Assembly (NCBI RefSeq): GCF_003148845.1
Contig: NZ_QGHA01000007.1
Span: 1-64,000 of the forward strand
Direction of reading: 5' to 3'
DNA from: Mucilaginibacter oryzae
Lineage (GTDB): Bacteria; Bacteroidota; Bacteroidia; Sphingobacteriales; Sphingobacteriaceae
DNA length: 64,000 nt
Shown here: positions 36,478 through 44,464 of the stretch, piece after piece
Position numbering within the stretch: position 1 is the first letter of the stretch
How the letters are laid out: each line of letters starts with the position of its first letter
Notes under the pieces: generated by a model
Told to the model about the DNA's origin: nothing
Database searches by the model: none
Seen by the model: the letters and a program-made list of their open reading frames with translations, nothing else
Translations under genes and position numbers: made by a program

Positions 36478-36563
36478 CAGTGCATCCCTACGCCGGTATT
36501 ATCCGTGTCAGGTTGTGCGGGTATTATCTCAGCCTTAACCCTGCGGTTAAAGCACCCCGTGCT
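36478..36563 (-). ncRNA. TPP riboswitch aptamer (THI element)
   Basis: The minus strand contains the conserved TPP-sensing core: ACGGGGTGC, the P3 hairpin TTAACC/GGTTAA, GCTGAGATAATACCC, ACCTGA, then GGATAATACCGGCGTAGGGA. These match the pyrimidine-binding CUGAGA and pyrophosphate-binding GCG/AGGGA parts of the THI box. It lies about 110 bp upstream of the methyltransferase start, with a terminator in between, so it is probably an OFF switch acting by transcription termination. Confidence 0.95.
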
Positions 36564-36761
36564 ATATAAAACGAAGGTAGTTTATTTAATGGAAAATGGC
36601 GGATAGAATTTTTATAAATAAAATCATAAGCAATTTAGTTCATACATACAGAGCGCTTTTAACCCGTTACAAAAATTCAGCATATAAAATTTTTCAGAAA
36701 TTAACACTCTATCCATTAGTGTGTTAAGCGAATATTAAGCAAAGGAGGGGCATTTTTACAC

Positions 36762-36789
36762 TTTGCTGTCATAACTTATTGTACATTTG
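36762..36789 (+). promoter_or_regulatory. Bacteroidota-type promoter of the initiator tRNA
   Basis: TTTG at 36762-36765 and TACATTTG (TAnnTTTG) at 36782-36789, 15 bp before the tRNA. The spacer of 16 nt is a little shorter than usual. Confidence 0.6.
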
Positions 36790-36803
36790 CAACAACAAAA
36801 TAG

Positions 36804-36876
<73 letters not shown>

Positions 36877-36882
36877 CCTGAA

Positions 36883-36922
36883 AAAGAGCCTTTAATTGAA
36901 AAATTAAAGGCTCTTTTGTTAT
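36883..36922 (+). terminator. Terminator of the tRNA gene
   Basis: AAAAGAGCCTTTAATT pairs with AATTAAAGGCTCTTTT around a short A-rich loop, just past the tRNA. Confidence 0.8.
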
Positions 36923-36984
36923 CATGCCGGAATATCGCATGTGAATTACACGCTTAAAAAGAAAAAACTTCCCCTTCCGGCACC

Positions 36985-37995
36985 TTATTCCCTAACATCA
37001 ATCACCAATTTTCCAATCGCCTTGCCATGCTCCAATATCTGGTGCGCTTCATTAGCGGTAGCGAGCGTAAACCTGCGTTCATCAACCAAAGGAACCATTT
37101 TCCCTGCTTCGGCAAGTTTGGTAGCCTCTTCCATAATTTCTCCATGATGTTTACAGCCCTTACCGGTAATCATTGGCATTAAAGTAAATACGCCGGAATA
37201 TGTTGCGCCGCGGAAGGATAAAGGCGCCAGTTTGTGCTCTCCCCATCCCAAACAGCTTACTACGTGGCCGGTGTAAAAACGGGCGGCAGCGAACGAGGCA
37301 TCCAATGTAGCGCCGCCAAGGGTATCGTAAACAATATCAAAGCCTTCGCCATCGGTGTACTCGTTCACATATTGCCCGACTGTTTTTTCCCGGTAATCAA
37401 TAAATGTAGCGCCAATGCTTTCAATATATGGTTGTTGAGCCGCACTGCCGGTAGCATAAACCCAGGCACCAAAAGCTTTGGCAATTTGTACCGCTAAATG
37501 GCCAACACCACCGGCACCGCCATGTACCAGTACTTTTTGCCCCTCGTGCACCTTAGCCCGGTCAACCAATCCTTCCCAGGCTGTAATAAAGTTAAGCGGC
37601 ATCGAGGCCGATTGCCGCATGCTCAGGTTTGATGGTTTTAAGGCCAATAAATCGGCATCGAAAGCGCCGTATTGGGCATAAGTGCCCTGCAGGCCGCCAA
37701 TCCCCCCGGCAAGGCCGTAAACTTCATCGCCAGCCTTAAAACGGGTAACGCCTTCGCCAACAGCTTCTACCTCGCCTGCAAAATCCATCCCTAAAACAGC
37801 GGGTAACGGTTGCTGGGCATGGCCCCCTTTACCGGTACGGATCTTGTTATCCAGCACACTTACGCCACTGGCTACTATCCGTACCAACACTTGCCCGGCT
37901 GCGGCTACCGGGCGTTCAACTTCGGTTAATACAAAAGGAGCGTTCGCTTCGGCTGCAATGAGGGCTTGCATGGTTGTTTTATTTTGAGTTTTCAT
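36985..37995 (-). CDS. Zinc-independent quinone oxidoreductase-like alcohol dehydrogenase
   Basis: A medium-chain dehydrogenase of about 336 residues. The start at 37995 (MKTQNKTTMQALI) is chosen; an ATG 18 bp upstream is also in frame. N-terminal GroES-like fold: GMDFAGEVEAVGEGVTRFKAGDEVYG. Nucleotide-binding loop VHGGAGGVGHLAVQIAK (GxGxxG-type). The Cys zinc ligands of alcohol dehydrogenases are missing, as in quinone oxidoreductases (CryZ/QOR family). It is divergent from an AraC gene with a palindrome between, so it is probably the AraC target, perhaps responding to a reactive carbonyl or quinone. Confidence 0.88.
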   Translation of the reverse strand: MKTQNKTTMQALIAAEANAPFVLTEVERPVAAAGQVLVRIVASGVSVLDNKIRTGKGGHAQQPLPAVLGMDFAGEVEAVGEGVTRFKAGDEVYGLAGGIGGLQGTYAQYGAFDADLLALKPSNLSMRQSASMPLNFITAWEGLVDRAKVHEGQKVLVHGGAGGVGHLAVQIAKAFGAWVYATGSAAQQPYIESIGATFIDYREKTVGQYVNEYTDGEGFDIVYDTLGGATLDASFAAARFYTGHVVSCLGWGEHKLAPLSFRGATYSGVFTLMPMITGKGCKHHGEIMEEATKLAEAGKMVPLVDERRFTLATANEAHQILEHGKAIGKLVIDVRE

Positions 37996-38029
37996 TGTTT
38001 TTGTGCTTATCATTTAATTGCAATGCAAA

Positions 38030-38064
38030 ATTATACAAGAGCACAACCACTCTTCTTGTACAAT
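38030..38064. promoter_or_regulatory. Palindromic operator candidate between divergent genes
   Basis: ATTATACAAGA (38030-38040) and TCTTGTACAAT (38054-38064) are inverted repeats matching at 10 of 11 positions, 13 bp apart, in the gap between quinone oxidoreductase and AraC genes. A good candidate for the AraC binding site and the regulated promoters. Confidence 0.5.
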
Positions 38065-38091
38065 CATTCGTAACATTTGTATATTTATACT

Positions 38092-38952
38092 ATGGTAAAA
38101 GACAACCTGTATCAGCCATTTGAAATTGTTTTGCGCGAACCGCTCAGCGCATGCCCCCGCAGCGAACATTCACACAGCTTTTTCGAGTTTATTTATATTG
38201 TAAGCGGCAGCGGTAAACAGCGCATCAACAAAAGCAAATTCGCGTACAGGCCCGGTCACTTGTTTTTACTTACGCCGGATGATTCACATTACTTCGAAAT
38301 CGAGGCTGAAACGCAGTTCCTGTTTGTCCGGTTTAACCCGCTTTATATTAAAAACAGCAAGCTGACCGGCGAAATGGCACAACATCTTGACTTCCTGTTA
38401 AAAAATACCCAACAAGCTCCGGGCTGTATATTAAAAACAAGTGAAGATAAAGCCGTTGTGAAAGCCATCATGCAGGCTATAATCAGCGAAAAACAAAAAA
38501 CCAGTTTGTACAGCAAACCGCTTTTGAAGCAGTATGTCAATACTATTATCATAATAGCCGCCCATAACATGGCCTTGAGTATGCCTGATGAGGTTGATGA
38601 AAATACCGAAGAGAAAGCGTTAGATATCCTGCAATACATCCAGGCCAATATTTACTTTCCCGAAAAATTGAAAGCTGAAGTTATAGCCGATAAAATGAGC
38701 CTCTCCGAAACATACCTGGGCAGGTATTTTAAAAAGCATGCCGGCGAAACCATGCAGCAATACATTATCAATTACAAGCTTAAGCTGATTGAAAACCGCT
38801 TGCTTCACAGCAGCATGCGCATGGCAGAAATAGCCAACGAACTTGGCTTTAACGACGAAAGCCATTTGAACAGGATTTTTAAGAAATACAGAAATGTAAA
38901 TCCGTCGGAGTTTAGGAAAACGGGGATAATCGATAACGCGATTATTGCTTAA
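38092..38952 (+). CDS. AraC-family transcriptional regulator
   Basis: About 286 residues from the ATG at 38092; a TTG start 15 bp upstream is also in frame. An N-terminal cupin (HSHSFFEFIYIVSGSGKQRIN, then FAYRPGHLFLLTPDDSHYF) senses a ligand. The DNA-binding half has KAEVIADKMSLSETYLGRYFKKHAGET and MAEIANELGFNDESHLNRIFKKY. It is divergent to the oxidoreductase with a shared operator candidate. Confidence 0.9.
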   Translation: MVKDNLYQPFEIVLREPLSACPRSEHSHSFFEFIYIVSGSGKQRINKSKFAYRPGHLFLLTPDDSHYFEIEAETQFLFVRFNPLYIKNSKLTGEMAQHLDFLLKNTQQAPGCILKTSEDKAVVKAIMQAIISEKQKTSLYSKPLLKQYVNTIIIIAAHNMALSMPDEVDENTEEKALDILQYIQANIYFPEKLKAEVIADKMSLSETYLGRYFKKHAGETMQQYIINYKLKLIENRLLHSSMRMAEIANELGFNDESHLNRIFKKYRNVNPSEFRKTGIIDNAIIA

Positions 38953-39202
38953 TGCATTTATCTTCTTAAAGGCATCGTCAATAAGGATCTCATTTCATCC
39001 TAAAGGCGCATTTTTTTTGTTAAAAGATGATTTACCCAAACTTAACCTGCTATTAATAATAGAAATCTCAATATAAATTACCAATTTCATTAGAATATAT
39101 GTAAAAAAATCAAAATAATTTGCTTTTTTATCAAAAACACTTCATAAATTACAATTCTTAAAGATAACTGATTATCAATTTTTAAACTATTGTAATTTTT
39201 TC

Positions 39203-40651
39203 ATGGAAGAATCAGCTTATTTTGACAAATACAGCCCAATTGATAACGTTTGGGACGAAATGTACGGCACCGACGCTAATGTTCGTGAGCATTACCGCAA
39301 GGTGATCGATTACATTTCGAAAGAATCGGCCGACGACCTGAACAAAAAAGAAGAGCTCGCCAAACGCCTTTTTATGAGCCAGGGCATTACCTTTACCGTT
39401 TACAACAGCGGCGAGGGTATTGAAAAGATTTTTCCGTTCGATATTATCCCCCGGATCATCACGGCAAGCGAGTGGGCTTTTGTTGAGCGTGGCATCAAGC
39501 AACGCCTTACGGCGCTCAATCTTTTCCTGAAGGATATTTACCATAATCAGTTTATTGTAAAAGACGGCATTGTACCGATAGATATCATTTATTCCTGTCC
39601 GCATTTTCTGCGCGAAATGTACCAGCTCCAGGTACCTTATGACATTTATGTACACATTTCAGGCATCGATCTGATCCGCGATCACGACGGCACTTTTTAT
39701 GTACTGGAAGATAACCTTCGTACCCCATCGGGCGTAAGTTATATGCTCGAAAACCGGGAAATTACCAAGCGCTTATTTCCGGATCTGCTGCCGCAGTGCA
39801 GTGTGCGCAGTGTTACCGAATACCCGTCTATTTTATATAAAAACCTGCTGGCCCTTTCGCCAAGGCAAATCCAGAACCCAACCATCGTGTTGCTCACACC
39901 GGGCATTTACAACTCGGCCTATTTTGAGCATACCACGCTGGCCCGTTTAATGGGCGTTGAGCTGGTTGAAGGCCGCGACCTGGTAGTAAATAACCATAAA
40001 GTATACATGAAAACCACCACCGGTCTGCAGCAGGTTGATGTAATTTACCGCCGGGTGGACGACGAGTTTTTAGATCCGCTGGTATTTAACCCCGAAAGCA
40101 TGTTGGGTGTGGCAGGCCTGATGGGCGCTTATCGCAAAGGCAATGTAGCGATAGTGAATGCAACAGGAACCGGCGTTGCCGACGATAAGGCCGTTTATGC
40201 CTACGTGCCGGATATGATCCGCTATTACCTGAACGAGGAACCGGTGCTTAAAAACGTACCCACACACCAGCTGGGCAACCCCGACGAGCGCGCGTATGTT
40301 TTTGAAAACCTAAACAAAATGGTGGTAAAAAAAACCAACGGCAGCGGCGGCTATGGCATGCTGATGGGCCATGCCGCCAGCGAACAGGAAATTGAAGATT
40401 ACAAAAAGGAAATCCTGAAAGATCCGCGTAACTTCATAGCGCAGCCAACCATCAACCTATCGGCAGCACCATGTTATATGCAGGGCTCGTTAAAACCCCG
40501 CAGGGTTGATTTAAGGCCTTACGCGTTATACGGCCCGGATGGCATTGAGATAGTACCTGGCGGCCTCACCCGGGTGGCGCTGAAGGAAGGTTCGCTGGTA
40601 GTTAACAGCTCGCAGGGCGGGGGCAGTAAGGATACGTGGGTATTGACCTAA
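39203..40651 (+). CDS. Circularly permuted ATP-grasp protein
   Basis: A 482-residue protein of the circularly permuted ATP-grasp type 2 family (DUF404/407-like). Signature motifs: LEDNLRTPSGVSYMLENR (metal/ATP part), NGSGGYGMLMGHAA, and QPTINLSAAPCYM. These enzymes join an amine to a carboxylate using ATP. It is followed by alpha-E and transglutaminase genes on the same strand. This three-gene set is a conserved module proposed to make and attach a peptide-like product (Iyer and colleagues' amidoligase survey). The product is unknown. Confidence 0.92.
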   Translation: MEESAYFDKYSPIDNVWDEMYGTDANVREHYRKVIDYISKESADDLNKKEELAKRLFMSQGITFTVYNSGEGIEKIFPFDIIPRIITASEWAFVERGIKQRLTALNLFLKDIYHNQFIVKDGIVPIDIIYSCPHFLREMYQLQVPYDIYVHISGIDLIRDHDGTFYVLEDNLRTPSGVSYMLENREITKRLFPDLLPQCSVRSVTEYPSILYKNLLALSPRQIQNPTIVLLTPGIYNSAYFEHTTLARLMGVELVEGRDLVVNNHKVYMKTTTGLQQVDVIYRRVDDEFLDPLVFNPESMLGVAGLMGAYRKGNVAIVNATGTGVADDKAVYAYVPDMIRYYLNEEPVLKNVPTHQLGNPDERAYVFENLNKMVVKKTNGSGGYGMLMGHAASEQEIEDYKKEILKDPRNFIAQPTINLSAAPCYMQGSLKPRRVDLRPYALYGPDGIEIVPGGLTRVALKEGSLVVNSSQGGGSKDTWVLT

Positions 40652-40759
40652 GGCGAAAGGATAAAGGTGAAAGGCAAAAGGTTTTTAATCAATCAAAAAA
40701 TAAAGGATACGGACAAATAAATCCGAAATCGAACATCCGAATTCCGAAATTCAAATTAT

Positions 40760-41695
40760 ATGTTAAGCAGGGTAGCAGCAAGTTTTTATTGGTTAAGCCG
40801 TTACATTGAGCGCAGCGATGGTTTGCTGCGGATGCTCAAAATTAATTACGCGTCGTCGCAGGATACGGTGCAGGAATTTACCTGGGAGCCGGTAATGCGC
40901 ATTTTTGCCGGTTTGGATGCGGATGAAGCCGAGGCGCTTGAAAATGACAGCCGTGCAGTTTTAAAATATATGGTTACAGGTAAAAACAATTCCAACTCCA
41001 TATTAAACATCATTACGCTGGCCCGCGAAAATGCACGCGGGGTACAGGAGCACATTACTAAAGATTTGTGGCAATGCCTGAACGAGTATTATCACACGGT
41101 AAAAGACCCGCGACTTGACCGCGCCCTTCAGCGCGAAGACCCGATAAGCGTATTGGATGTGCTGATTAAACAGGTTATGCTGTACTATGGCACCGTAGAA
41201 ATTACCATGGAACGCGGCGAAGGCCGGGCATTTATGAACATCGGCAAATACCTGGAACGGGCAATCCAATCGGTGGATATCCTTGACACCAAATTTAGCT
41301 CTATCAGCGAAAACCCCGACCTGCTTACAGACACCACCTACTGGAAACACCTTTTACTGTCGTTAGGCGGTTACGAACTCTACCTTAAAACCTACCGCGA
41401 AGGCTTTGAATCAGAGAACGTACTGGAACAGGTGGTATTGAATGTTGATTTTCCGCGATCTGTTATTTATTCGGTAAACAATATTCAGCGCTATTTTGAT
41501 AGATTGAAGAACGAAAGCAATGTAGATGACTACCGCGAAATGTCGTTCCAGATAGGCAGGTTGCAAAGCCGAATTAAATACAGCTCGGTAAAAAGCATTA
41601 AAGCAGAAGGTTTGCACCTGTTTTTAACACAGATCAGGAGCGAACTGTACAGTATAGGCAATTCGCTGAACCAGCACTATTTTGCCAATTCATAA
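40760..41695 (+). CDS. Alpha-E domain-containing protein
   Basis: A 311-residue all-helical protein of the alpha-E family. It starts MLSRVAASFYWLSRYIERSDGLLRMLKIN, with the conserved SRYIER motif. It always accompanies circularly permuted ATP-grasp proteins and is thought to help or replace their ligase partner. No catalytic residues are known. It is 108 bp after the ATP-grasp gene, and that gap has dispersed repeat-like sequence. Confidence 0.9.
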   Translation: MLSRVAASFYWLSRYIERSDGLLRMLKINYASSQDTVQEFTWEPVMRIFAGLDADEAEALENDSRAVLKYMVTGKNNSNSILNIITLARENARGVQEHITKDLWQCLNEYYHTVKDPRLDRALQREDPISVLDVLIKQVMLYYGTVEITMERGEGRAFMNIGKYLERAIQSVDILDTKFSSISENPDLLTDTTYWKHLLLSLGGYELYLKTYREGFESENVLEQVVLNVDFPRSVIYSVNNIQRYFDRLKNESNVDDYREMSFQIGRLQSRIKYSSVKSIKAEGLHLFLTQIRSELYSIGNSLNQHYFANS

Positions 41696-41791
41696 TTATT
41701 ATTTGAAAATGAGTTGATTTGAAGATTTGAAAAATGCCGGTCTGGTTTTCATTTTCAAACTTTCAAACTAACAAATCAATCAATTAAAGCC

Positions 41792-42757
41792 ATGCCCGAA
41801 TTTAAGATCCAACATATCACCAAATACACTTACGAAGGCCCCGTTCGCGATAGCGCCAACCAGATCATTCTTTTCCCCATCAAAGATGAATACCAGGAGG
41901 TAATTAAACAGGAACTGCATATAACCGGCAACCCGGTTGTTGATACCCATATTGATTACTACGGCAACGAAGTGGGCAGTTTTACTTACAGTGAGCCACA
42001 CGCAACGCTGTTGATCAACTCAAAGATCGACGTGATTACCCGCCCCCGGCCTTTGCCTGTAAACGATATTTTCCCCGAACAACACTGGGAAGATTTAAAG
42101 CGTCTGCAATACATGGTGCCATATATAGATTTTTTAAAGCAGGAATACTTTGAAGGGCTGCACGAATTGCAGGCCTTTGTTGAAACCGAGCACAATAAAA
42201 ACGAAGCGCCTTACCAGGTAGCCCTCAGGTTTTGCAACTGGGTATACAAAAATTTTGAGTACATCAAAGGTGTTACTTCCGTCGAAACCACACTTGATGA
42301 AGTATGGAAACTTAAAGCCGGGGTATGCCAGGATTTCGCGCATATATTGATGGTGATGCTGCGCCTGCTTAAAATACCCGCCCGCTATGTAAGCGGTTAC
42401 ATATGTACGCATAGCAGCGCCATGCGGGGCGCCGGTGCAACACACGCCTGGGCCGAAGTTTACATTCCGGATTACGGCTGGCTGGGTATCGATCCAACCA
42501 ATAATTGTGTAGCCAACGAAACCCATGTACGCCTGGCCGTTGGCCGCAACTTTTCGGATTGTTCGCCGGTTAAGGGAGTGTATAAAGGCTCATTTGGCCA
42601 CAAGCTGGAGGTATCGGTTTTGGTGGATGACGCCGACGCCATTTTATTTGAAGAGAAACCAGCCGAGATACCTGCCCTGCATGCCACCGGCTTTGCCAAA
42701 AACAGTTATCAACGTTATATGGAGGTTATCCAGCAACAACAACAGCAGCAGCAATGA
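41792..42757 (+). CDS. Transglutaminase-family protein with poly-Gln end
   Basis: A 321-residue protein. The N-terminal domain (about 1-150) is the N-terminal extension usual in this family (HITKYTYEGPVRDSANQIIL). The transglutaminase core has C179 in GVCQDFAHIL, H218 in THAWAEVYI and D234 in LGIDPTN, so the triad is complete. The last residues are poly-Gln (QQQQQQQQ), encoded by a CAG/CAA run that may vary in length. It is the third gene of the ATP-grasp/alpha-E module and could be a peptidase or cross-linking enzyme acting on the module's product. Confidence 0.9.
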   Translation: MPEFKIQHITKYTYEGPVRDSANQIILFPIKDEYQEVIKQELHITGNPVVDTHIDYYGNEVGSFTYSEPHATLLINSKIDVITRPRPLPVNDIFPEQHWEDLKRLQYMVPYIDFLKQEYFEGLHELQAFVETEHNKNEAPYQVALRFCNWVYKNFEYIKGVTSVETTLDEVWKLKAGVCQDFAHILMVMLRLLKIPARYVSGYICTHSSAMRGAGATHAWAEVYIPDYGWLGIDPTNNCVANETHVRLAVGRNFSDCSPVKGVYKGSFGHKLEVSVLVDDADAILFEEKPAEIPALHATGFAKNSYQRYMEVIQQQQQQQQ

Positions 42758-42890
42758 TTTAGTTGGCAGGGAATTTGTTGCAAAAGCGCCGGCAACGGTT
42801 AGTTGCAGGGAAGAAAGAATTAATTTAATATTGCCAACTAACGTCTTTCTTCTTTCAAAAACCCGATAATTCAAATAATCATCAAACCAG

Positions 42891-43724
42891 GTGCATCAAG
42901 TTTATAAATTACTATTGTTAATGATGTCGGTGGCTGTAATTAGTGCCTGTTCGCCCAAAATACAACCGCCTTACGCGGCTGCCAATAAAGTATACCATAC
43001 CCAAACCGATTCGCTGGTTGAGGTAATAAGCCGCGAACAACCCGCCATGCTGGTTGACAGCGCTGGCGGCGCCATCCCATCCGAATGGGTGGGCACGGTA
43101 AACTTTAACCTGCGCAAACCCAATTATGTAATTATCCATTACACCGCGCAGGATTCGGTTAAACAAACCCTTAACACGTTCACCCTGGTAAAGCCCCAGG
43201 TAAGCGCACATTATGTGGTGAGCAAAGATGGCAAGGTGTACCATATGCTTAACGACTACCTGCGCGCCTGGCATGCAGGTATCAGCAAATGGGGCAGCAT
43301 CAGCGATATGAACAGCTGCTCGATAGGTATCGAGATTGACAATAACGGGCACGAACCTTTTAACGATGTACAGGTTAAAAGTCTGCTGGCCCTACTGGCT
43401 CAGCTTAAAAAAGCCTACAACATTCCTCAAGCCAATTTTATCGGCCACCAGGACATAGCGCCGTCGCGCAAGCCCGACCCGGGGCCACTGTTCCCATGGA
43501 AACTGTTAGCGCAAAAAGGATTTGGTTTTTGGCGGGAAGAGCTCCTGGAACTCCCGCCCGATAATTTTGATTATGCTACAGCATTGCGGCTGATGGGCTA
43601 TGATACCAGCAACCTGCCTGCCGCTATTGTGGCCTTTAAACGGCATTTTGTACAAACGGATGAAACGCCCGTTATGACAGGGCTGGATTTGAATATTTTG
43701 TATAACGTTTATAGGAAGTATTAG
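42891..43724 (+). CDS. N-acetylmuramoyl-L-alanine amidase, lipoprotein
   Basis: A 277-residue protein from GTG at 42891. Signal LLLLMMSVAVISAC with lipobox Cys. Amidase_2 domain (about 75-215): IIHYTAQDSV (first zinc His), AWHAGISKWG, IGIEIDNNG, and GHQDIAPSRKPDPGPLFPW (second His and Asp/Lys). It cuts muramoyl-peptide bonds and is like AmiD. A C-terminal part (220-277) is extra. It follows the ATP-grasp module by 133 bp and could act with it. Its TAG stop is the first three bases of a GC-rich palindrome. Confidence 0.9.
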   Translation: MHQVYKLLLLMMSVAVISACSPKIQPPYAAANKVYHTQTDSLVEVISREQPAMLVDSAGGAIPSEWVGTVNFNLRKPNYVIIHYTAQDSVKQTLNTFTLVKPQVSAHYVVSKDGKVYHMLNDYLRAWHAGISKWGSISDMNSCSIGIEIDNNGHEPFNDVQVKSLLALLAQLKKAYNIPQANFIGHQDIAPSRKPDPGPLFPWKLLAQKGFGFWREELLELPPDNFDYATALRLMGYDTSNLPAAIVAFKRHFVQTDETPVMTGLDLNILYNVYRKY

Positions 43725-43748
43725 CCCCCGGCCCCCTGAAGGGGGAGG
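43722..43748 (+). repeat. Stop-codon palindrome at the amidase gene
   Basis: A 27-nt element: TAGCCCCCGG, then CCCCCTGAAGGGGG and AGG. The TAG is the amidase stop. The CCCCCTGAAGGGGG core is a perfect hairpin. Confidence 0.75.
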
Positions 43749-43761
43749 AATTATACAAATG

Positions 43762-43818
43762 TAGTGTTACAAACGCTAAACCACGTTAAGCGCCCGTTGC
43801 AAACGAGCGCAAGTAAAT
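43762..43818 (+). repeat. 57-bp direct repeat, copy A, upstream of the HAD gene
   Basis: Shares about 53 of 57 positions with 44293-44349. It holds two small hairpins (TAGTGTTACAAACGCTA and GCGCCCGTTGCAAACGAGCGC) and ends 12 bp before the HAD gene start. Confidence 0.8.
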
Positions 43819-43830
43819 AATTTAAATTCG

Positions 43831-44295
43831 ATGTTGATTTTGTTGGATATAGATGGTGTGCTGGTTTCGGCTGCCTCGTGGCGAAAACCTGAATTCATGG
43901 ATGATGGCTTTCCGGTATTTAACGAAGCTTCGGTTAAAGCCCTCCAACGCATTCTCGCTGAAACGGGTGCTTCTATTTTACTAACAACTTCGCATAAGTT
44001 AAAGTATGAGCTTACAGAATGGAAAATCATGCTTAACGCCAGAGGGATTTATCCCAAAGAAATTCAACGACTTTATACTGATAGCCTGACTAAAAAACGC
44101 TTGGACGAGATATTGGAATGGTATCAAAAGCGGCAATTACCTAACCGGGCATTTGTAATTATTGATGATGATAAGATGTTGAACAACTTACCTGAAAATA
44201 TCAAACGCAACCTTATTTTAACAAGCTCATCAGTCGGGCTTACAGATGAACTTGCGGATAAGGCAATTAATATTTTGAGGAAAAAGGAATTATAG
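43831..44295 (+). CDS. Small HAD-superfamily protein between repeats
   Basis: A 154-residue protein of HAD type. Motif I LILLDIDGVLV (D6, D8), motif II ASILLTTSHK (T/S), and motif IV FVIIDDDKML. It resembles the HAD domain of Swiss-army-knife RNA repair proteins, but the cap is small. The gene lies between two 57-bp direct repeats and two inverted GC-rich palindromes. It is AT-richer than its neighbours. Its TAG stop lies in the right-hand direct repeat. This suggests a mobile or recombining cassette, but no transposase is present. Function unknown. Confidence 0.78.
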   Translation: MLILLDIDGVLVSAASWRKPEFMDDGFPVFNEASVKALQRILAETGASILLTTSHKLKYELTEWKIMLNARGIYPKEIQRLYTDSLTKKRLDEILEWYQKRQLPNRAFVIIDDDKMLNNLPENIKRNLILTSSSVGLTDELADKAINILRKKEL

Positions 44296-44349
44296 CGTTA
44301 CAAACGCTATACCACGTTAAGCGCTCGTTGCAAACGAGCGCAAGTAAAT
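44293..44349 (+). repeat. 57-bp direct repeat, copy B, at the HAD gene stop
   Basis: Carries TAGCGTTACAAACGCTA and GCGCTCGTTGCAAACGAGCGC, both perfect palindromes with short loops. The first three bases (TAG) are the HAD stop codon. Confidence 0.8.
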
Positions 44350-44392
44350 TACCTGGACAAACAATTACCTGGCACTTGCCGATACAATCAAA

Positions 44393-44426
44393 AAAACGCC
44401 CCGCACAATAAATTGTACAAGGCGTC
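44393..44426 (-). terminator. Terminator of serS
   Basis: On the minus strand ACGCCTTGTACAA pairs imperfectly with TTGTGCGGGGCGT and is followed by TTTTTTTG. Confidence 0.65.
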
Positions 44427-44436
44427 ATACTTTTAA

Positions 44437-44464
44437 CCTCCCCCTTCAGGGCGCCGGGGGGCTA
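44437..44464 (-). repeat. Stop-codon palindrome at serS
   Basis: On the minus strand the element reads TAGCCCCCCGG, CGCCCTGAAGGG, GGAGG. The TAG is the serS stop, as at the amidase gene, and in the same orientation relative to the gene. Confidence 0.75.

Noticed and set aside
43762-44349. CRISPR array
   Set aside because: Only two repeats 531 bp apart with a gene between; no spacers.
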